A stretch of DNA of 64,000 nt. It comes from Chondrus crispus. Lineage: Eukaryota > Rhodophyta > Florideophyceae > Gigartinales > Gigartinaceae. How positions within the stretch are numbered: the stretch's first letter is position 1; each line of letters begins with the position of its first letter. The notes beneath the pieces are model-generated. The model ran no database searches and was not told the DNA's origin. It worked only from the letters and a program-made list of their open reading frames with translations. The translations under genes and the position numbers were made by a program. The stretch lies in assembly GCF_000350225.1 (NCBI RefSeq), contig NW_005179259.1, positions 25,373 through 89,372 of the forward strand, in the 5' to 3' direction. Positions 32,015 to 41,753 of this stretch are shown in pieces.

Positions 32015-35000
32015 TCACGTAGACATTCTTGCTTTCTCCTTGAGCTTAGCCAACTCCGCAGGACTAATTTCGGCTTTCGGGAGCTTCCTTTCCGTATGCC
32101 ATATATCCCAACACGAGCGGCAGATTGGCTGCGAGCACAACACGCACCACTGTCGCATCTTAGATCCACCTTTCTTTTGGAAACGCTTCTGCCTGTACAT
32201 TATAGTATGAGTAAACGAACACAAACTACAATACGCAGCCTTCCCTTTGATTGCCTGATGCTCTTCAGAACCGTTTAGACGCCTTACTGAATCCTCCCTT
32301 CTATTGTACTTTTCTACAACATCCGTTGTGTACATGTGCTTCATGTTGGCATGCGTTCCAGCATGAAAATTGCCCTGGTTCCCTGTTGAGTATCTATTTC
32401 TGTTAGAGACCATTTGGCAGAGGGTCGTGTTGGAGTCTCGGCTCTCCGACTCCATGTTAACATATTCCCGTGCGAGACACCTCGCAAATGACCCAAATGT
32501 TGCACAAGATGTTGCACGATGACGTGTTTTCTTATATCCTTCTTTCGTAGTAGCATGCTCTTCTGAAGCCAATAAATACCCTTTTGTGCGTGCGATAGCT
32601 ATGCGATGAACAATTGCAGCGTTACAAACCTGCCCACAAATCAGTCTCCCAATTATACTAACGATCGGGTTCTCGCTCGAGTTAGTGTAGGCCAAGCTTT
32701 TCAGTGCCCGACTGAATTCATCTACACCCCCCTTCAAGGCGTTCCAATAAACCAATAATGTAGGACGTATCATTCTACTGGGCGGTAACGGCCCGTTAGC
32801 ATCTACGAGCCTTTTATAGGCCCTACACAAATTATAATGCGAGGCCAATGAATACAGATCAGGGGAGTGGCTTCCACTTAGTAAAAGGTCGTATTCAGAA
32901 GGTATGTGAGAGGCATGTTTGCCCACCCAGTCAAAGGCACTTAATCGCACCGCATCCATCCAAAAGGAATAAGAGGAAGTCGCCACATCTGCAAACTCTA
33001 TGAGGGCTGCATATAGTATTTCCCCAACTCCATTGTGGCTGCCTTTTGCAACAATATATAAAACCCTCCTCAGTGACGTTACTAAACAATAGTGAATACA
33101 TTGAAACCTGTACCCCGTGGTATCCACTAATTCCTTGAAATGAGCTGCAGCAGATTCAGAGTTCCCTACATGTTCTATAGAAACAAATGGGCTGTAGGCG
33201 TCCCTCCTCCTTTTCGCCTTCTCAATTGTATTGGGAGATGCCATAGTTTTCACTTCTATGGCAGCACAAACAGCATTCCCATCATCATCTGTTAGCCCTA
33301 TCAGCCCATCAGGGCTATCTGCGAGCATTGGGTTGGATTTTGACGCAACAAGGCCAACACTTCGGACGTAGTCCGCTCTATATTGGGTACCGAATAAAGG
33401 AAGCAGTTTCTGATGCGCAACTGAAGCATCGAAAACACAGTGTTTTTCAATAAAAGCTGGTATGGCCCTTAGAACCTGTATTTCATTGACCGTGCCCTCC
33501 TTCATACCAGCCGTTGATACTAATGGCTTCATCGCCCAGGAGTCGAGTGAGGTCTTATAAAGGTTTGTGCGGAGAATAGCAGCATTTCCTCTATATATAT
33601 CTTCTTGATTAGAAGATGGACCTTGCGTTGCTGGCACACCAATTCCATTTCGGAACTGTGCCTGGTACCTTTTCACAGCATCAATGAGTTGTGGCTTTCT
33701 CATCGTTCTCTTTTCCCTTTTGCCAACAGTTAATAAAAGTGAAATTATATTGTCTTTGCGGAGATTTTGTACTGCAGTCGAAGACATAGCAAGGAAGGCG
33801 TTAAGATCTTCTGAAGTTACCACAACACTATCGTTCTGTTTCCGGATCCCAGTTATTCTCTGGATTCTGTCCCACTTATCGTCAAGCTGCTCCTTCACTT
33901 CGCAAGGTTCAAGGCTGAGCGGCTGCGTCATTGGAGTGAGGCGTTTGCCGCCTAAAATGTGGCTCATTCCTGAGAGACTAACATTGTAGTCACGAGATAT
34001 AGCAGCAAAAAAGTTGCTGCCAGTGCGAGATGTGAACTTGAATGCTCTTGCCAAAAACCACGCAGGATCTTCCGACTGCATGACCGTCAAATGCCGTAGA
34101 TTGGAAAGTGTTTGAACGACTTTCAGTACTGTAGCACTGTACTGGAGCCCTCTTTCACGTAAATTGTAGCTATCTGCCATGTGCTCGTCGCTTCGACGGT
34201 CGTAGATGACCTGTATCTGTTCGACTTGTTCAGATGTAAAGGAAGTCCTGTAACCTTCCTTCGATACCATACAAAATTTATGGGCACCGAAGCGGCTTAC
34301 ATCATTGCTATATACAGCGGCGATGCGACCTGAGTAACTTTCCCGATAAACGGAGGCCTCCACACTTCGACCTTGACTTCCACGTGGCTTTTTTATTGCA
34401 CTGTACACAGCTCGGCATCCCCGCTCCGACACAGCCATACCTTTGTGTTTTTGTGAAATCGGCCCGTCTCCGAAAACGAAAGGGAAGTTCAACGACCTCT
34501 TGTGGGTCCCTAACCCAGTAGCACAGAGCACTTCGTTGATAAATCTAATTGTTTCAACTTGATTGTATCCCCGGTCTGCTGCGAACAATGCATCTACCAT
34601 CGGCCTGATTGACCCAGCTGTGGGTACACCTTGTAACAACTGCACCAGCCTGTGCCAAACATCAATGATTTTTTCATTAGGGCGTGAGTAGTGACTGGCT
34701 ATAAAAGTATGCGTTAAAGCTGAGCATACAGCATTATTCACCGGTCCCAGAGCTTTCTTCGGGTTGTTTATCTGTGCTAGGTTGGTGAGATGCAAGACCG
34801 ACCTAGAGCTTAGACGGTTATGGTCATCGTCCAATGAGTATATAGTTACACCCTCCACGTTGACAAGCACCCTGTTAATAGCGGCTAGTTCGGCTTCCAT
34901 TTCCGTTATGAGAAAATTGCCTACAGTAGGCTTGTTGAACCAACCGAAGGCATTAGCATCAAAACGCTGCCGGTTTTCTTTAGTGCAAGACAACGCACTC

Positions 35001-36005
35001 CATACCTCTTTGTACCTCTGCCCTGTAATGCCCATTTGGTAAAAGAAAGCTTCATTTTCCGGTGCAGTGATGGTAGCTGCACAGCTGTTGTACGACGCCG
35101 CCAATACGTGATGATGACCCCTTTCAGCTCAAATGTTTCAACTCGTCTTTTTTTCTTCCACTTAAGCACTTCATTGATATGCGCACGTAGCTTTTCGAGG
35201 ATGGATAGCGGAATGAAGCAATCGAATACATCAATACGGCGGAGGTTGCTCGCATCCACAGCTTTATCACGCAGCACACTTGCCTTTGCAATTACGTTGT
35301 CAAGGATTTCATTTGATTCCAGAATATATTTTGGGCAGAGTTCACGATCAACGACGTCAATATCAAGCTCTATTGTTTCCAAAGGGGTGGCGTAGTCCCA
35401 ATCTGGAAGCTCGGTAGCATCTGGCACATCGCGTGACAAGTTTTCAACATGTGCCGTATCCTGTGTTTGCATGGGAAACTCCAAGTCCGTACCAGGCGGT
35501 GCATTGATACACTCAGAAGCATAGTCGTTGAAAAGAGCGGAGAAGTGGTCCTGTATTACAGTAGTAGTACCTGAAACATGATTGCTAATAGACCGCGTGG
35601 GATTACGTTCGCATCCTAGAGCTTCCAGCTCAGAGTCAGACACAAAAATACTGTTGTCATCTGAACTTTCAGATAGCTCATCAACAGGATCATCACATTC
35701 TAGCTGCGCTTGCTCTTGAGAAAACGGCAAATCGGTAGAAGATAAAGAGTCAAAGTTGGCCGGGTTTTGCATTGGGGATATCGGTCTGTTCTGTTCAGCA
35801 CGGCGAGGCCACAATCCAATGTGACGTGGAACATAATGGGGGGTACAGGAGAAAGGGAAGCACTACGTTGGGGCGAAGTGCAGACACGTTGTTCTGCAAC
35901 TTTGGCATGGATCGGCGACAAGGGACCGGGCGAGAGGGGATCTTCGCTGAAGAGATCGGCATCGATGCTATCATCTACTGACAACACTACGTTTCGCTCG
36001 CTCAT
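32015..36005 (-). pseudogene. PiggyBac-like transposase fused to YqaJ-like nuclease
   Basis: Three overlapping frames form one protein of about 1,320 residues. From ATG 36005: an acidic N-terminus (DDSIDADLFSEDPLSPG); frame change near 35815; DVFDCFIPLSILEKLRAHIN and FELKG; frame change near 35110; then 1,029 open residues. In that part SLDDDHN (residue 90) and ADRGYNQVETIRF with GLGTHKRSLNFPF (176-208) fit a PiggyBac-type DDE core. Residues 538-640 fit a YqaJ/lambda-exonuclease fold: GTVNEIQVL, NPMLADSPDG and AIEVKT, the Glu, Asp and ExK positions. The end (YCSLCS ... CVLCSQPICRSC) is a Cys-rich domain of the PiggyBac type. The nuclease may process ends or aid recombination; that is inference. 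Confidence 0.68.
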
Positions 36006-36160
36006 TTCGTATTGTACACGACAATGTGGACAACAGTAGTACTGAGGCCTCGGTGAACAGTAAGGCAGGGTGTTACCTGGAGGATCATGAAATGTTTAAG
36101 GGAGAGAGTGGTGCGGATGCCTTGTTAAAGAAGGTGGGTGAGCTGTGGTGTGCGTGAGAG

Positions 36161-36491
36161 AGAGTGGGAGAGAGTGGGAGAGAGTGGGAGAGAGTGGGAG
36201 AGAGTGGGAGAGAGTGGGAGAGAGTGGGAGAGAGTGGGAGAGAGTGGGAGAGAGTGGGAGAGAGTGGGAGAGAGCGGAAGAGAGCGGGAGAGAGCGAGAG
36301 AGAGTGGGAGAACTGCGAGAACTGCGAGAACTGCGAGAACTGCGAGAAGTTTGGGTGACAAATGGGAGACTCTCCCTGATTACTTGGGAGAACTTCTCTC
36401 AAATGTTCTCCCGGCGCCGGGAGAACATCAAAATTCTCCCAAATTCTCCCAAATTTGCACTCACGCTGGGAGAAGAATTTTCTTCTCCCAG
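36161..36491. repeat. Right GGGAGA cluster with 10-bp microsatellite and palindromes
   Basis: 36161-36320 is a tandem array of GAGAGTGGGA-type decamers that shifts into ACTGCGAGAA decamers up to 36350. 36403-36428 is a perfect 26-bp palindrome (centre CGCCGGCG-like). 36466-36491 is an inverted repeat with 11-bp arms (CTGGGAGAAGA) and a 4-base spacer. Open frames across this stretch are repeat artefacts. Confidence 0.85.
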
Positions 36492-36504
36492 GGTGCGCAG
36501 GGAT

Positions 36505-36793
36505 ATGCGTTAGGATATGTATGCGTTGTCACACGGGGCAAGAGGGCCGGTATCAGCTCGAGGGCTGGACATGCGCCTTGAGGCGTAGCCGAGGGCGTTT
36601 GGGAGGCCCGAGAGGTGGTATCGGCCTTTTTCTTTATCACAGGGTATCATAGGGGCATATCCTAACGCATACGGTAGATTTCACGCTTACACGTGGAGTG
36701 GGTGGACAACGTCTGTGGCATGCGCCGGCATGCGGGTGAGGATGGAGGTGGCCACAGTAGACCATATTGCGTAGCTGTGCCCCGTGTGACAAC
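36505..36793. repeat. Split inverted repeats
   Basis: ATGCGTTAGGATATG (36505-36519) recurs inverted at 36656-36670, and GTTGTCACACGGGGCA (36525-36540) recurs inverted at 36778-36793. One contiguous left block thus pairs with two separate right blocks. This may be the outer terminus of the PiggyBac-like element or an independent fold-back. Confidence 0.6.
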
Positions 36794-36937
36794 ACACTTG
36801 TCTCTCGGCTGAGCCCCGAGGAAAGCATTCCCAATTAATCATAAAACGCACAGGTCGAAACTGTCTCCCGTCGAGATCGCCTATGCACGCCCCCTCGTAC
36901 CCAGCCTGTTTCGTCTCTCAGTACCAGATTCTCTGGT

Positions 36938-37106
36938 GTGAAACGTAGACGTCCTGCAAGGGCATTTTCCGCTCTGTACAGTACTACCACGTACAGCGCT
37001 TTTCTTGAAAAATTCAATTTAAAGGCCTGGGAGATACGCACTGCTGGAAGTCAAGAGAAGAAAAATTTGTGATGGACTGCGAGTTAGGAACGGCCCTGAG
37101 GGCCAC
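36938..37106 (-). repeat. Dispersed repeat family A, copy 2
   Basis: Inverted relative to copies 1 and 3. It shares CTGTACAGTACTACCACGTA, CAATTTAAAGGCCTGGGAGA and GAACGGCCCTGAGGGCC. Its minus strand and copy 3 both leave open a short frame (RISQAFKLNFSRK), but the frame is not conserved beyond the repeat and I do not call it a gene. Confidence 0.75.
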
Positions 37107-37590
37107 AGTACTGTACTGTTACGAGGCATTCGGTTGCCAGGTGGCGAGCTGGACACGCGTACCACGGGGCGGAGCGCATCCGCATACCGCCGAGGGATGG
37201 GCAAGCGAAAGGCGGGAAGGAGGGAGCGAGACAGCACGCGCGGGGAATTGGGGGTGCCAGCCACCGGGGAGACGAAGGGAAACCATAGGCCGCACGGGGG
37301 CTCGGGCTGGGGCAGGAAGACCGCGCAGGTCGCCGGCCGAGGGCGCGAAGGGAAAATGGCACGAGGAGGTGGCTACCGGTGGGGCAAGGGGAAGCTGGAT
37401 CGAAGGGGAAGTTACGGGAGGGAGGGTTGGGGATAGCCGACTCATCCCGGAGAACGTGTACTTAAGAAGCCATCCCCGAAGATAGGAAAGGGGGAGGCAG
37501 CAGACTTGTGAGGAGTAAAAGAATACGGGTGGGTTCCCGTCATTACAGGTCGCTCTGTGCCCCGCGGCAGAATTGCCGCAACAGTACAGT
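37101..37590 (-). mobile_element. Short inverted-repeat element (MITE-like), copy 2
   Basis: Inverted homologue of 1468-1962, abutting family A copy 2 as in the first locus. Termini are GTACTGTACTGTTACG (left) and, reverse-complemented, GTACTGTTGCGGCAATTC (right). The overall base pattern and several 10-15 bp blocks align with copy 1. No coding role seen. Confidence 0.65.
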
Positions 37591-38029
37591 ACAGTACTGT
37601 ACAACACAGTATGACCACACATGCAGGACTTTGTGCGTCGCGTTTGGCGACATACAGTACTGTGTGTCGCGCCGGCACTGTCGCACTGGGCGCCCCTATG
37701 ATACCCTGTGATAAAGATAAAGACTCGTGTGCAGTGCACATCGCCTCTGTCAATAAAAGCCATTGCTTGCACGGCACACCATGCCACAGTCATTTATGAA
37801 TTTGGCTGCAGCCTGTACAGTACAGTTATCTTTAAATAACACCCAATTCGAAAAAAACCCTCATTGCAATGCCCCTTTATTTCTGCACAGTCGCTGAAAG
37901 TTAAACTTTCAGCTAAGTACCTGTATCCTTCTCGAGAGCTTATGTGTACCTGTACAGTATGAGAGCCCGGGTTCTTCGTCTTCAAATGAAGCCCGCTTTT
38001 GATTCGCGTATGCCACACTCAAAGCCAAA

Positions 38030-38635
38030 GGCCGTGTTTACATCCCTCAGATCAATTCGCTACTCGTTACGTCACAGCACAGTATTGTAGGTTTGGTTTG
38101 ACAACCATTGGTGCTGTACTAAAACGAAATGCTACGGCCCTCTCCGATATCGTCAAGTGCATCGGACCGCATCGCGAAGGCCAGAAAATCTCTCGTTACA
38201 TGTTTCACTCGAAGCGCCAACACCCTGGTTTTCTTTTTAGTCACACATTTAGTGGTCGGATAACTTGGGAGGGATGCGTTCTGTTTCCATCGGGGGGTGG
38301 CGGAGGCTCGTTGTAGTCGAAGTGAAAGTCCCCCGGTCGTAGTGCGGCCAGTTGGGCCACTGCCTTTACATTGGGCTGGAAGTGAAGTAACATTACAGAT
38401 GTAAAGAGGCCCCCGGGGCGTAACAAAACCTTGTAACATGAGCGTAACACGTGGTCTTGCCTTTTTTTGCTTTGGACAGTACACCCATTGGGTGCATCCA
38501 GGAAATTTTATTTCTTTTTTTTGTTATTGTTACGTCAGCCATTTTTGCTACCCAATAGTTTGGGTACACGTGATAACAAGATGTCGAAACATACAAGTAC
38601 CGTAGCAACTTTATTTGGGGGATGTAAACAGGCCC
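38030..38635. mobile_element. PIF/Harbinger-like non-autonomous element
   Basis: Left end GGCCGTGTTTACATCCC; right end, reverse-complemented, GGGCCTGTTTACATCCCCC, followed by TTA (38636-38638). GGxCxTGTTT termini with a TTA target are typical of PIF/Harbinger elements. The left flank does not show TTA, so that side is eroded. The internal ORFs have no recognisable product. Confidence 0.6.
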
Positions 38636-38638
38636 TTA

Positions 38639-38786
38639 GGGCCTGTTTACATCCCCCAAGTCGTAGCATTTATTTACAACAGAGCTAAGACCCGCGCCAG
38701 GGGGGGGTCTTAGCTCTGTTGTAAATAAAGACTGGCGCTGGGTCGCCAGGGGGTGGCGCTAGGGTCTTAGCTCTGTTGTAAATAAT
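38639..38786. repeat. Second Harbinger-type terminus and fold-back hairpin
   Basis: 38639-38657 repeats the 19-bp terminus head-to-head with 38617-38635, with only TTA between them, giving a 41-bp near-perfect palindrome. Just beyond, a 25-bp block at 38669-38693 is the exact inverse of 38705-38729, and a direct copy lies at 38762-38786 (core GGGTCTTAGCTCTGTTGTAA). The hairpin loop is about 11 bases. Confidence 0.8.
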
Positions 38787-40017
38787 AGCGCCAGGGACCC
38801 CTCTTCGAAGATTACAAATTCTGACAACAGTTCTATGCAAGAAACGAGAATCGTATAAAATATAATATAATAATAGGGAATGGAAATACTGTAGTCCTGA
38901 TCTCACGTTTTCTCTCAGGATCATACAGTAGTCTGGCCACGCTACAATTCATAGACAACACGGCAGCTCTGCCCTCCAGCTAGCGGCTTTTCGTTTTTCC
39001 GAGCCAAACTGTCTGTTCAGTAAAGGAACAGTGACAAAATCAAAGGCTGTATGAATATGTTTGTGACATGTCATGCGTCAGGAAATCTATCCGTGCACGT
39101 CTGGCACATGACAGGATAGCTCCGGTTGGGAACTTGCACGTTTCCAGCCAGATCGCCCTTGGCACAGCTTCAGTACTCTCAATTCACTTAAAAACATTCC
39201 GGGTAGCTCCGAGATGAGTGGTTTATAACAGGTTGACTTCTCAGTGGTGCACACCCCTTCCATACAATAAAACAGTGCTCTATTTTTTATCCGTACCAAG
39301 AAAATTTAGGGCAGTACAGTACAGTACATGAAGCTTATTCATCATGTATACAGGATTCATCACACATTGAATGCACCCTGTGCTCTTCATGTGTCCCTCC
39401 GATGAAAACGTTTCCATTGCGCATCACTCGCCGTTTGCACTACTGTATTCGAACGATTAAATGTACACCGCCCCCCTCAAACGCCCACGTATGTGGTCCA
39501 TTATGAGGACGCTCAGTATTCTAAGGAAGAGACACGTCCAGTTCTGTACAGTACAGTACCGTCCAGTTCTGCACCGTCCATTTTGCAAGTTACTGCAGTT
39601 CTGTATCTGTTTTCCGGGAAATATGACAAACGTTTTCAATGTCAGAAGTCTGCACTTGTCATCTATATTTTCAAGAAACCATACAAACGTCATAGAGCTC
39701 TTTCGGGCGCGGTTGTTCCTCCCCTTGGTTGCTAATAAAGTCGCACAGTACTCATATAAATGGCGAATCGGGCTTAATGCCCTAGTCGGCATTTTCATGA
39801 ACCTGGCCAGCTCTTCCGTTACGACGACGCCCTGACAAGTACAAAACCCATCACTGCCTCCCTCTGCCCCCCTACCTCTGCCCCCCTACCGTCTTTACTT
39901 CCATGTATACTACCTGTTTGCCCTCTCCCACACTCGCTTGCAATCTATCAGAGCTTCCGGCCCCATTGTTTGCCTTTGGCGTAAAGATCCAAGCAGCACC
40001 CCACCAAGATCCAAGCC
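38787..40017. other. No supported gene upstream of the sulfotransferase
   Basis: A/T-richer intergenic DNA with several CTGTACAGTACAG-type runs (near 39315 and 39545). Short ORFs (for example 39461-39835) show no family signature. The last 150 bases are a pyrimidine-rich leader (CTCTGCCCCCCTACC repeated) likely to be the 5' UTR of the next gene. Confidence 0.5.
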
Positions 40018-41094
40018 ATGGGTCTCCAGAGCCGTACAAAAAGAGTACCCAAAGCTGTCTTGGTTGTTCTGTTCATATCGGGCATGATCTGGATGCCGTT
40101 CTGGAATGCGTTTATGTCTCACTACGGAGAGCCGAACAAGAAAGGGAACCCTCCTCTATTATGGCCAGGGAGGGGAGCAGTGGCAGCGGACAACAAATGG
40201 TCAGAGGCAAGCTTGACATCGACTAAGCCGGAACCATCGAAAGAGCGTAGACCACTCAGTCACCGAGATTACAACTTAACTTTGGCTGTCTGGACAGCCC
40301 AGGTGATGTACGCTGTGCAAACTCCAGATTTGAGGGTGGTATCTTGTGTGCCTCCTAAGAACGGGTGCACTTATCACAGGAGTCTCCTTCGCAGAATATC
40401 TGGAAGTGCAGATTTTGACCGCGTTTATGCCATACATAACTCGACTTGGAGGACGGAGATAGAGCTTAGTAATCTCCGGGAGGAGCAAATAGAGGACATT
40501 TTGGAAAATGACGAGGTGCTAAAATATATGCTTACTCGAAACCCTATCACGAGAACACTTTCAGGGTACTTGAATAAGGTTCAAGAAAAACTTCCTATTG
40601 AGAAGCGAACCGTGACACATTTTGAGGACTGGGTCCGACAGGAGTTCCCGGAAGGACGACTAACGCAAGAGGGCCGCATCGAGATGAATACGCATTGGAT
40701 GCCGCAGTCGAAGCTGTGTGGTGTGGAGTATGGCATCCACAAATACTTCCGATTGTTGAAGTTCGAGGAACCAGTTTCAGTTATCACTTTTATATACGAT
40801 CATGTGCCGCGGAAATTCCTAGATGATGGATGGGGACGTAAAAACAGGGTGAACGTTTCGTTCAGCAACTACATGCTCGGCCCGAGAAATCGGACGCAGG
40901 GTACATCAGAAAAGCTGCTGACGTACTTCAGGTCACTGGACACCTTCGATTATTTGGCTGGGCAATTAAGCTTAGATATTGATGAGCTCGGATATCGAAA
41001 AGAGGTCACGGAAATGAGGAATCTATTGGTAAACAGGGACAAGAATTCTCAAGGAGGAGGGCTTAGTGGCTACTTTCCACGACTCTACTATTAA
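40018..41094 (+). CDS. Carbohydrate sulfotransferase (Sulfotransfer_2-like)
   Basis: 358 residues from an ATG in good context (CCATGG). Residues 14-34 (AVLVVLFISGMIWMPFWNAF) form a signal-anchor, giving a type II Golgi membrane protein. The PAPS-binding 5' loop is VPPKNGCTYHRSLLRRISG (about residue 115), and the 3'-phosphate motif is LTRNPITRTLSGYLNK (about 177), which fits RxPxxRxxSxY. The enzyme would transfer sulfate from PAPS to a polysaccharide or glycoprotein sugar; in a red alga, sulfated galactans are the obvious substrate, but the acceptor is inferred. The frame is intact, without introns, and of normal length. It is the only clear intact host-type gene here. Family A repeats in opposite orientation lie on its two sides. 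Confidence 0.88.
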   Translation: MGLQSRTKRVPKAVLVVLFISGMIWMPFWNAFMSHYGEPNKKGNPPLLWPGRGAVAADNKWSEASLTSTKPEPSKERRPLSHRDYNLTLAVWTAQVMYAVQTPDLRVVSCVPPKNGCTYHRSLLRRISGSADFDRVYAIHNSTWRTEIELSNLREEQIEDILENDEVLKYMLTRNPITRTLSGYLNKVQEKLPIEKRTVTHFEDWVRQEFPEGRLTQEGRIEMNTHWMPQSKLCGVEYGIHKYFRLLKFEEPVSVITFIYDHVPRKFLDDGWGRKNRVNVSFSNYMLGPRNRTQGTSEKLLTYFRSLDTFDYLAGQLSLDIDELGYRKEVTEMRNLLVNRDKNSQGGGLSGYFPRLYY

Positions 41095-41753
41095 TTTCCG
41101 TGTCTGTCTGTGTGTTTGTCCAATACGGGAAACTGTAGGGGTGAACGGGCGCCGTTGGGTGGGGTGGAAGGGCAGAAGAGGGCCACCCCCACCTCTGTCA
41201 GAGCCCCTGACGGCAGCAGCAATGAAGCGGTCAATGCAATTAAATTTGGAGCACGATCAGGAATAGGAATACGGTGCGCGAAATTGGAATAAATACACCA
41301 TCGACGAGAAACATTCTAGCACTTCTGGTGGAGTCTGCTCGAAGTTGCCACGTATGCGGGGCAAACACGCGTCGATATTAACACCTGTTGACAGGTGTTC
41401 AAGAAAAAAATTGTTTGGGACGGCCCTCAGGGCCGTTCCTAACTCGCAGTTCGTCACAATTTTTTCTTCTCTTGACTTCCAGCAGTGCGTATCTCCCAGG
41501 CCTTTAAATTGAATTTTTCAAGAAAAGGGCTGTACGTGGTAGTACTGTACAGAGCGGAAAATGCCCTTGCAGGACGTCTACGTTTCACAGCAGAGAAGCT
41601 GCTGCGATCCCCTGGCAACGGCGTTGGTTCCTGTGAGATATTTTTAGGGAAATATTTGCATTTTACTGTAGAGGGAGATTTTATTCTGTAGTCTGAGATT
41701 TTATTTGAATTTTAGAGAAGCGCACGCGGACGGCCCGGCGGAATCCGGGCCGG
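41095..41753 (+). repeat. Intergenic DNA with family A repeat, copy 3
   Basis: 41429-41600 is the best-preserved family A copy: GGACGGCCCTCAGGGCCGTTCC hairpin region (positions 41429-41450), CTTGACTTCCAGCAGTGCG, CCTTTAAATTGAATTTTTC, GTAGTACTGTACAGAGCGG and GCAGGACGTCTACG. The following 150 bp up to the gag relic should hold the 5' LTR or leader of the gypsy element, but no partner repeat is seen downstream. Confidence 0.7.

Larger units (their letters stand above)
31640..36495 (-). mobile_element. PiggyBac-like element with GGGAGA motif ends
   Basis: A large minus-strand transposase gene (36005-32015) lies between two clusters of GGGAGA/TCTCCC motifs (31640-31925 and about 36160-36491). The clusters contain tandem and inverted copies, and nothing similar occurs elsewhere in the window. 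I could not find a clean terminal inverted repeat or a TTAA duplication, so the ends are approximate. Confidence 0.65.

Noticed and set aside
36161-36350. Possible CRISPR-like array
   Set aside because: Units are contiguous 10-mers without unique spacers; it is a minisatellite in a eukaryotic element.
36138-36581. Several overlapping ORFs rich in Glu, Arg, Gly and Ser on both strands
   Set aside because: They are translations of a 10-bp tandem repeat and its flanks; three frames are open simultaneously because of the repeat.
36835-41691. Family A copies at 36938 and 41429 as an LTR pair around the sulfotransferase
   Set aside because: They are in opposite orientation and there is no retrotransposon coding between them; LTRs must be direct repeats.
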